A DNA stretch of 64,000 nt from Ovis canadensis (Eukaryota; Chordata; Mammalia; Artiodactyla; Bovidae), in NCBI RefSeq assembly GCF_042477335.2, contig NC_091256.1, positions 38,532,001-38,596,000 of the forward strand, in the 5' to 3' direction. Below are positions 55,503 through 64,000 of this stretch, one piece after another; the first letter of the stretch is position 1; each line of letters opens with the position of its first letter. The translations under genes and the position numbers were made by a program. Under the pieces are notes generated by a model. It ran no database searches. It had not been told where the DNA came from and worked only from the letters and a program-made list of their open reading frames with translations.

Positions 55503-56631
55503 TTGCTAAGAAAAACATCTATTTCTGCTTTATTGACTATGCCAAAGCCTTTGACTGTGTGGATCACAATAAACTGTGGAAAATTCTGAAACAGATGGGA
55601 ATACCAGACCACCTGACCTGCCTCTTGAGAAACCTATATGCAGGTCAGGAAGCAATAGTTAGAACTGGACATGGAACAACAGACTGGTTCCAAATAGGAA
55701 AAGGAGTACGTCAAGGCTGTATATTGTCACCCTGCTTATTTAACTTATATGCAGAGTACATCATGAGAAACGCTGGGCTGGAAGAAGCACAAGCTGGACT
55801 CAAGACTGCCGGGAGAAATATCAATAACCTCAGATATGCAGATGACACCACCCTTATGGCAGAAAGTGAAGAGGAACTAAAAAGCCTCTTGATGAAAGTG
55901 AAAGAGGAGAGTGAAAAGTTGGCTTAAAGCTCAACATTCAGAAAACGAAGATCACGGCATCTGGTCCCATCACTTCATGAGAAATAGATGGGGAGACAGT
56001 GGAAACAGTGGCTGACTTTATTTTTTTTGGCTCCAAAATCACTGCAGATGGTGACTGCAGCCATGAAATTAAAAGACGCTTTCTCCTTGGAAGGAAAGTT
56101 ACGACCAACCTAGATAGTATATTCAAAAGCAGAGACATTACTTTGCTGACTAAGGTCTGTCTAGTCAAGGCTACGGTTTTTTCAGTGGTAATGTATGGAT
56201 GTGAGAGTTGGACTGTGAAGAAAGCTGAGTGCCGAAGAATTGATGCTTTTGAACTGTGGTGTTGGAGAAGACTCTTGCGAGTCCCTTGGACTGCAAGGAG
56301 ATCCAACCAGTCCATTCTGAAGGAGATCAGCCCTGGGATTTCTTTGGAAGGAATGATGCTAAAGCTGAAACTCCAGTACTTTGGCCACCTCATGCGAAGA
56401 GTTGACTCATTGGAAAAGACTCTGATGCTGGGAGGGATTGGGGGCAGGAGGAGAAGGGGATGACAGAGGATGAGATGGCTGGATGGCATCACTGACTCGA
56501 TGGACGCGAGTCTGAGTGAACTCTGGGAGATGGTGATGGACAGGGAGGCCTGGTGTGCTGCAATTCATGGGGTCGCAAAGAGTCAGACATGACTGAGCGA
56601 CTGAACTGAACTGAACTGATTGCTAAGAAAA
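55503..56631 (+). mobile_element. BovB, 1.1 kb, with RT domain and 12-bp TSD
   Basis: Sense 5'-truncated BovB (55515-56619) flanked by ttgctaagaaaa at 55503-55514 and 56620-56631. The first frame codes RT motifs in order: FIDYAKAFDCVDH, RQGCILSPCLFNLYAEY and the catalytic YADD in [15 protein letters not shown] one-base loss near 55915 stops the frame at 55927. The C-terminal part reopens at 55999-56463 ([11 protein letters not shown]). It is a recent but defective copy. Confidence 0.96.
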
Positions 56632-56732
56632 TGGTAAATGATTCAGGAAGAAAAAAAAAAAAGGAACAAAGGATATGGAAAAGTTATGGGGATAGTCATT
56701 ATAATGACAAGGAAACTGTTCAAGGTGTTTAT

Positions 56733-57084
56733 AAACCGAATCAGTTCAGTTCAGTTCAGTCGCTCAGTCGTGTCTGACTCTTTGTGACCCCATGGACTGC
56801 AGCACGCCAGGCCTCCCTGTCATCACCAACTCCTGGAGTTTACTCAAACTCATGTCCATTAAGTCAGTGATGCCATACAACCATCTATCTCATCCTCTGT
56901 CATCCCCTTCTCCTCCTGCCCTCAATCTTTCCCAGCATCAGGGTCTTTTCCTATGAGTCAGTTCGTTGCATCAGGCGGCCAAAGTATTGGAGTTTCAGTT
57001 TCAACATCATTCCTTTCAGTGAATATTCAGGACTGATTTCCTTTAGGATGGACTGGTTGGATCTCCTTGCTGTCCAAACCGAAT
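56733..57084 (-). mobile_element. BovB 3' end with 9-bp TSD
   Basis: Antisense 334-bp copy (56742-57075) flanked by aaaccgaat at 56733-56741 and 57076-57084. Confidence 0.95.
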
Positions 57085-57942
57085 GGCAGTCACAAAGTCC
57101 TCAAAGAAAAAAGAGTTAGAAATACCTAATAAAGTTTTTCCATCCATAAACAGGTTCAAAGAAATGCTTTATTTGTCTTTGAAGAGAAGTATTACCTTAT
57201 TATTCATGTGATTAAGTATTTTTGTTTAATATACCTAACGAGGGTATCTTTTCTACTGAGAAGTATATGTTTGAAGTTACAGAACCCTGAAATTTCTCTG
57301 CTTTTCAAAAATATGGTATGTAGCTGTAGGTATTGCAGTCATTTTGGATTCTGTTCCTATGAATACATTTTCCCAACATGTACAAAGTAAATGGCTAAAG
57401 CAATGTGAAAAGATTTTGGCTTTAATCTTGGTACGGGTTGTTGGTGGTGGTTGCTGTAGTTTTTTTTTATATATATATTTATAAAGGAGGGTAATTATGT
57501 AAGGATTGAATTTCAGAAAACTGTATTCTGACCTCACCCTGCCACCAACTTAGTTGGGTAACATTCCTTTTATCTTGTTGCGTTTTGATTATTGTCATCC
57601 ATCATTGTACTTATCTTTAATAATGAAGTATAAAATTTCAGATAAATATTTATGGGTGTCATATCAGAGGCACAGGAAATGGGTAACATTTCTTTATCAT
57701 TTAAAATAAAATTAGATGATGATTCTTAAGTCCCTTTCAGCTTTAAAATTTCAGTAATATCAGTTAGACCTATTTAGCATTTAACCAGACTCTCCATGTT
57801 TCAGATCTGCTTTCCAAAGTGACTATCAAAAATTGTTTGACAAGATAGATATTTTATTGCACTGTAAAGTAGAGAAGAAAGATTTAAAATTTAAGTTATA
57901 GAGAATGTTAACTATAGTATCTTATTTTCTTTGTCATATTAG
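57085..57942. other. Non-repeat flank upstream of second candidate exon
   Basis: No named repeat. It ends in a pyrimidine-rich acceptor (cttattttctttgtcatattag). Confidence 0.5.
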
Positions 57943-58100
57943 AGTTTTAAAACATGAAGAAGAAAACTATTTTCCAGATGTTCTACCATCAGGGAATCGA
58001 CCAGCAGGAAAGGAGACACTGAAACATAAAACGTTTGGAACAATCTCTGTACCCTTGAAGTCAGAGAAAGTAGAAGAAATTTATCAAGATTACACTCCAG
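57943..58100 (+). CDS. Candidate internal exon of unnamed gene
   Basis: 158 nt after a good acceptor. In the phase set by the exon ending at 50308 it is fully open and codes VLKHEEENYFPDVLPSG..., a hydrophilic, charged peptide of 52 residues ending near EEIYQDYTP. Its amino-acid use looks like real protein, and it lies between repeats without belonging to any I know. The best 3' boundary is a GC donor (ccag/gcatgt); a plain GT donor was not seen nearby. If no donor is used here the frame runs to a TAG at 58148. I do not recognise the protein. Confidence 0.62.
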
Positions 58101-58374
58101 GCATGTTGACTTTTATTTGCTTTTGTGGAGATAGAAAGAAGTTTTCATAGTATGAAATCAAGTAAACAAGTAAAATATATTGAAATGGTACAAGGTTTGA
58201 TACTTTACTAATTCCATTAGTTATAGAAATTAAAAGAAATACAAAGCTTACCTTTTAAAGAGAACACTAAGCATAATAATAAAAATAACAACAATAATAT
58301 CACTGCTACCACCAAGAATGTCTGACATTTCTATAGCAATTTACACTGCTCTGTCATGCATATCTTCTTATTTT
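58101..58374. other. Intron-like, AT-rich
   Basis: Contains an AAT/AAC-rich run at 58273-58305; nothing else. Confidence 0.45.
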
Positions 58375-58638
58375 GTATGTGTGTGCTGCTGCTGCTGCTA
58401 AGTCACTTCGGTCGTGTCCGACTCTGTGCGACCCCATAGACAGCAGCCCACCAGGCTCCCCCGTCCCTGGGATTCTCCAGGCAAGAGCATGAAAGTGAAA
58501 AGTGAAAGTGAAGTCACTCAGTCGTGTCTGACTTTTAGTGACCCCATGGACTGCAGCCTACCAGGCTCCTCCATCCATGGGATTTTCCAGGCAAGAGTAC
58601 TGGAGTGGGATGCCATCACCTTCTCCGGTATGTGTGTG
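58375..58638 (-). mobile_element. Bov-A2 SINE, internally deleted, 11-bp TSD
   Basis: Antisense copy (58386-58627) flanked by gtatgtgtgtg at 58375-58385 and 58628-58638. About 40 bp between caggcaaga and gcatgaaagtg are missing. Confidence 0.93.
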
Positions 58639-58977
58639 AGATAACCATAAAAGGAGGGGGTCAACATTCCCTTAAATCCCTAGTGCCTTCTAGCTTTGTT
58701 GTTAACCCCTCTTTGTTCCTCTTGTCAACCAGCGTCTTGATTATTCCCTCCACATACCTCCGTTTTTTTTGTTTGTTTGTTTACCTTCCTTCTTCCAATC
58801 CCAAATTCTACCATTTCCAAAATTTAAATTTTTTTTTGAAAACACAGCTTTTTTTTTCTATTCAGCTTTGGTCTCCATTCTTCACTTCTTCCTGGATCAC
58901 TTTGTGACCAGTAACTTCAACTTCATTTTCCCATTTCTTTCCTCTGCACCTGAATTGGCAAAATGTAAACTCTAATC
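58639..58977. other. Intergenic or intronic, pyrimidine-rich
   Basis: T/C-rich with GTTT repeats; no exon recognised. Confidence 0.4.
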
Positions 58978-59940
58978 AACAGTTAGAAGCAACACTTAGA
59001 ATCCTGTACAGAACAACTGATTGGTTCAAGTTTGAAAAAGGAGTACGATAGGGCTGTCTGCTGTTACCCTGATTGTTTAGCCTATAAGCTGAGCACATCA
59101 TGAGAAATGCTGGGCTGGATGAGTTACAAACTGGAATAGGTGAGAGAAACATCAACAACCTCAGATATGTGGATGATACCACTCGAATGGCTGAAAGCGA
59201 AGAGGAACTTCAAGAGCCTCTTAATGCGGGTGAAGGAAGAGAGGGAACCAGTTGGCATAAACGAAATATTAAAAAAACACTAAGATCATGGCAACCAGCC
59301 CCATTAATTCATGGCAAACAGAAGGGGAAAATGTGGAAGTAGTGGCCCTCTTCTTGGGCTCTGAAATCACTGTGGACGGTGACTGCAGCCATGAAATCAG
59401 AAGACAATTGCTTCTTGTCAGGAAAGCTATGAGAAGCCTAGACAGTGTGTTGAAAAGCAGAGACATTACTCTGCCAACAAAGGTCTGTATAGTCAAGACT
59501 ATGGTCCTCCCAGTGGTCATGTACGGTGGTGAGAGTTGGACTGTAAAGAAGGCAGAACGCCAAAGAATTGATGCCTTTGAACTGTGCTGCTGGAGAAGAT
59601 TCCCAAAAGCCCTTGGACAGCATGGAGATCAAACCAGTCAATCTTAAGGGAAATCAACCCTGAATACTTGCTGGAAGGACTGATGCTGAAGCTGAAGCTC
59701 CAGTATTTTGGTCATCTGATGTGAACAGCCCACTCATTGGAAAAGTCCCTGATGCTGGGAAGGATTGAGGGCAGAAGGAGAAGAGGGCATCAGAGGATGA
59801 GATGGCTGGATGGCATCACTGATGCAGTGGACATGAACTTGGGCAAACTTTGGGCGATGGTTAGGGACAGGGAGGCCTGGCATGCTGCAGTCCATAGCGT
59901 TGCAAAGAGTAGGACACAACTGGGTGATTGAACAACAAAA
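58978..59940 (+). mobile_element. Old BovB, ~960 bp
   Basis: Sense diverged BovB from the RT middle (NNLRYVDDTTRMAE: the YADD box is now YVDD) to a 3' end reading gggtgattgaacaacaaaa, which differs from the young ctgaa type. Confidence 0.92.
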
Positions 59941-60457
59941 GCAAACTCCACCATGTAATTGTCAATTTTGCTTGGTTACCAACTTGGTAAGCCTATTTTG
60001 CAGAACACTTACATAATCACATTGATTGGTTCTTTTTCCAATTTCATGGTTCCCAGTATCAATGGGGCACTCAGTTCTGTCTTTCGTTATTTTATGTCTC
60101 TTTTTAACTCTCCTTTCTATTACATACAACATCTGTTTAAGCTGTTGCAATTTAACCATGAGCCTGAATTACTTGATTATGCCTCTACTTTATAAAAAGT
60201 AAAAATTGAAGATAGAAGTAATCAAATGGAAACTTGTCTAACTTGCAGCTCCCCAGTTTCACCTGCAGAATTTGTCTCAGGGAATAATTGTGCCTTCTCT
60301 CCTTTAAGGTTATTCCTACCACCTCTGTTTGGAGCTCCTTTTCTGCCATGCCCTCAGGAACTTGGGGTCCATCTATTATCTTCTCTCTCATCTTCCTTTC
60401 TATTGGCTCTTTTTTGTCAGCACATAAATATGCTACAAGCTTAAAGCTTACCTATCT
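59941..60457. other. Non-repeat sequence, no gene recognised
   Basis: Includes a pyrimidine-rich part (60290-60420). No splice-bounded exon is convincing. Confidence 0.4.
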
Positions 60458-60921
60458 TAAACAAAAATGTCCATCTCATCAAAGCTATGGTTTTTCCACT
60501 GGTATGTACAGATGTGAGAGTTGGACCATAAAGAAGGCTGAGTTCCGAAGATTTGATGCTTTCGAAATGTGGTGCTGGAAAAGGCTCTTTAGGGTCCCTT
60601 GGACTGCAAGGAGATCAAACCAGTCAAACTAAAGGAAATCTACCCTGAATATTCATTGGAAAGACTGATGCTGAGGCTGAAGCTCCAGTACTTTGTCCAC
60701 CTGCTGCGAAGAGCTAGCTCATTGGAAAAGACCCTGATACTGGGAAAGATTGAAGGCAGGAGGAGAAAGAGATGACAGAGGATGAGATGGTTGGATGGCA
60801 TCACTGCCTCAATGGACATGAGTCTGCAAAAACTCCAGGAGATAGTGAAAGACAGAAAAACCTGGTGTGCTGCAGTCCGTGGGGTCACAGAGTCAGACAT
60901 GACTTAGCAACTAACTGACAC
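60458..60921 (+). mobile_element. Old BovB 3' portion
   Basis: Sense: agatgtgagagttggaccat to the tail gacttagcaactaactgaca. Frames broken. Confidence 0.9.
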
Positions 60922-63185
60922 AAGGAATAAATTCACCCAAGGAGATGAAATACCCGTACACTGAAAACTGTAGGACACTGATGATAGAAACTGAGGAAGA
61001 TACAAATTAATGGAAAGATAATCTCTGGTTGTGGATTAGAAGAATTAATATTGTTAAAATGTCCACACTACCTGAAGCAATTTACAGATTTAATGCAAAC
61101 CCTATCAAAATTCCAATGACATTTTTCACAGAAATAGAAAAAACAATCCTAAAATTTGTATGGAGCCACACAGTAGACCTCAAATAGCTAAAGCAATCTT
61201 GAGAGTGAAGAATGAAGCAGAAATAAGATAATGTATAAATGGCCAATAATTTGACAAAATAGCCAAGAATATTCAATGTGGAAAGGACAGTCTCTTTAAT
61301 AAATGGTGTTGGGGAAACTGGATAGCCAATTTTCAAAGAGTAAAACTAGACATCTATTATTCAATACACAAAAATTAACAGAAAATGGTTTCAAGACTTG
61401 CAAATAATGTTGTTGTTGCAGAACATAATACCTGAAAGCAATAAAACTCCTAGAAGGAGACTGGTGTAAAACTCTTTGACATTGGTCTTGGTGACAGTTT
61501 TCATGAATTTGACACCAAAAGCAAAGACAACAAAAGCAAGAATAAACAAGTGGGACTACATAAAACTAGTTTCTGCACACCAAAGGAAACTATCCAAAAA
61601 ATGAAAGGACATTCTACCAAATGGTAGTAAATAATCATATATCGGATAACTTGCAAATCATATATCTGATAAGAGGTTAATATCCAAAATATATAAAGAG
61701 CTCATGCAACTCAATAACAAAAAAACAAGCAACCTGATTAAAATATGGGCAGAAGATGTGAATAGACATTTTTTCAAAGAAGAAATACAGATGGCCAACA
61801 GGTACATGAAAAGGGGCTCAGCATCACTAATCATCAGAGAAATGCAAATCAAAATCACAAAGAGATAATCATCACACCTGTCAGAATGGCTGTTATAAAA
61901 AAGACAAGAAATAAGAGTGTTTGCAAGGATGTGGAGAAAAGAGAACCCTTGTGTACTGTTTGTAGGAATGTAAATTAGTATAACCACTTCGGAAAACTTG
62001 AGGAAAACAGTTTTCCTCAAACTAACAATAGAATTACTATATGATCAAGCAGTTACACTTCTTGATTTTTATCTGAAGGATATGAAAACTCTAACTTGAA
62101 ATGATATATACACTCCCCATGTTCACTGCAACATTATTTTCTATAGTATAGACATGAAAACAACCTAAGTGTCTGTTGATGGATGAATTGATCAAGAAAA
62201 TGTGATATAAATACTGGGATATTAGTCAGCCATAAAAAAGGAAATCTTGCCATTTAGGGCAACATAGATGGACTTTACAGCATTGTGTTAAGTGAGATAA
62301 GTCAGACAGAAAGACAAAAACTGTGTGGGCTCACTTATATATGGGGGAAAAAACCCCCAAACTCATGGGTAGAGAGAACGGATTGGTGGTTGCCAGAGAC
62401 AGAGGATGGGGGATGGGCAAAATGGGTGAAAGTGTTCAAAAGGAACAGACTTTCAGTCATAAAATAGATAATGCATAGGGATGTACAGACAGCCCCCAAC
62501 TTAAGGATGATTCAACTTAGAGTTTTTTGATTTTATAATGGAAAATTGGTGCATATCCAATTTTGGATTTTGATCTTTTCCTGGGCTAGCAAAATATAGT
62601 ACAATATTCTTTTATAATGCTGGGCAGCAGCAGCAAGACCCAGTTCCCAGTCAACCACACAGCCATGAGGTAAGCAACCAACACATTTATAACCATACTG
62701 TACCCATACAGCCATTCTGTTTTTCACTCTCAATACAGTATTCAATAAAGTACATAAATTATTCACATTCATTTTAAAATAAGCTTTATGTTAGATGATT
62801 TTGCCCAACTATTGGCTAATGTAAATGTTCTGGGCACTCCAAGGTAGGCTAAGATAAGCTATGATGTTTGGTAGCTTAGGTGTGTTAAGTGCATTTTCAG
62901 CTTAACGATACTTTCAACTTACTGTGGGTTTACAGGACATTTTGCCATCATAAATGGAAGATCTGTCATTTACAACATTACTATCATTAACAATAGTAAC
63001 CATTGTTAATAAGAGAGTAAATTTTAAAGGTTTTCATGTAAAGAGAAAAATTTGTAACTATGTGTGGTGATGGATGGTAACTAGAATTACTATGGTGATA
63101 ATTTTGCAATATATACAAATACTGAGACACTATGTACACCTGAAACTAATGTTATTTGTCAATTATACCTCTATAAGAAGGAAGA
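60922..63185 (+). mobile_element. L1M 3' half, split by a DNA transposon
   Basis: Sense ORF2 (aaaccctatcaaaattccaa; aaatgcaaatcaaaatcaca) to about 62485. The 3'UTR resumes at 62966 (taactatgtgtggtgatgga; tacacctgaaactaatgtta) and ends near 63185. Confidence 0.85.
62486..62965. mobile_element. Tigger-type DNA transposon
   Basis: Starts cagacagcccccaacttaag after a TA and ends with an inverted counterpart (gccatcataaatggaagatctg). Internal landmarks ttttgatcttttcctgggct, tacccatacagccattctgt and gttagatgattttgcccaac match a non-autonomous Tigger-family repeat. The right TA is decayed. Confidence 0.75.
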
Positions 63186-64000
63186 CGTGGTCTAAACTGT
63201 CAAATAACACTGGTAAATCTAGTAAAATAAGCTCAGACAGTGTCCATTGACTTTACTGACCTGAAGAATATGTTCACTTGAATATTGTTTTAGTGGAGTT
63301 CCAAAGCCAGACTGGAATGGATTAAGAAGTGCATAATAGATGAAGAAATAGAATAGAGATTGTATGCAACTCTTTCCAGAATTTTGACCGTGAAGAAAGG
63401 CAATTAACAGATTGAGAAGCTGCCTGGATATGAAAAAGAAAAAAAGAATGGTTAATAGTGTAGGCATGAGGGGATATGTCTAACAAAAGGTGGAAATGAT
63501 TGGTTTTGGGAGAAGGAGAAACAGACATCTCCTCTATTAGTAAGGAGGGCAGGAGGAAAGCATTAGTATAGATGTGTGTTGCTGCTTGGCTTATTTGGCA
63601 ATGACTATTTGAAGGAATTCCCATCTGACGCCTTTATGTTCCTTGGAAGTGTTGTTATGGGGTTGGTTGAAATTGGGAGATTGGAATTTAGTGGTTTGAG
63701 ATTCAGGGAGCATGGAGAAAGTCTGAAATAGCTGTTGAAAAGCCAGAAGAGTAAGTTAACCAGAAAAATAACTGTGCAGATATATGCACAGAGGGCACAT
63801 AGAGTTGGGTTCATCCAGCTCTGGTGTTTTGCCATATAGGAGAGACCAAAAGAAAGGGAGAGTTTAGGATATTGACAAGAGTTTTGTTGAAAGATAACCT
63901 CAGCTGGATAAAGAGAAAAGTGAAAAAAAAAAAAAAAAGAAGGTTGATGGATTGTAAAAAAGTAATGGAACAGTGAACTGGAAGTACTGAGGAGGTAAAA
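63186..64000. other. Non-repeat or very old repeat, no gene recognised
   Basis: 63310-63420 (actggaatggattaagaagt; caactctttccagaattttg) resembles an ancient interspersed repeat I cannot name. An A-run lies at 63923-63939. Confidence 0.4.

Larger units (their letters stand above)
54826..56731 (+). mobile_element. Old L1M ORF2, split by BovB
   Basis: Sense fragment (gatttcttaattaaggcaaa; gttaagaacttctgtttgtc) at 54840-55514, resuming at 56632. A 59-bp SINE head and a BovB are inserted. Confidence 0.65.

Noticed and set aside
55938-56492. 184-codon minus-strand frame
   Set aside because: Antisense shadow of the BovB ORF2 on the plus strand.

Overview
This is nuclear DNA from a ruminant, most likely a bovid. 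It is dense in Bov-tA, Bov-A2, BovB (RTE) and bovine-type L1 elements, alongside older mammalian repeats (MIR, MER5A-like, Tigger-like, L1M). Nothing bacterial, plasmid or phage-like is present. All open frames over about 100 codons that could be traced lie in transposable elements, a CpG island or chance sequence.

Layout. 1-2290: AT-rich, with a BovB tail and one Bov-tA. 2290-4574: minus-strand ERV remnant (leader, primer-binding site, one LTR). 4600-10660: SINEs, a second LTR, MIR, a MER5A-like element and a third LTR. 10665-20390: L1 and BovB fragments, including two L1s head to head. 20400-26900: SINEs, an LTR and long stretches with no recognisable element. 26930-31780: a BovB with an inverted 5' end, a tRNA-Asp/BovA chimera and a young L1 carrying two SINEs. 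32410-34310: a processed pseudogene of the homeobox gene CDX1, cut by two SINEs. 36720-37400: a CpG island with a 14-bp minisatellite. 37900-49500: stacked antisense L1s. 49500-64000: old sense L1s, BovB copies, a Tigger-like transposon, and two candidate exons of a real gene.

Genes. The only plausible functional protein-coding signal is a two-exon piece on the plus strand (50194-50308 and 57943-58100). The exons join in phase and give a protein beginning METFRPND. I could not name it. The CpG island at 36.7-37.4 kb lies upstream on the same strand and could be its promoter, which is inference. A 72-nt tRNA-Asp(GTC)-like sequence at 29496-29567 is fused to a BovA tail and is probably a retrocopy.

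The rest records retrotransposition. Many insertions keep target-site duplications (TSDs), so nesting order and mechanism can be read directly: 5' inversion in BovB, head-only SINE insertion, an unusually long duplication, and SINE dimers.
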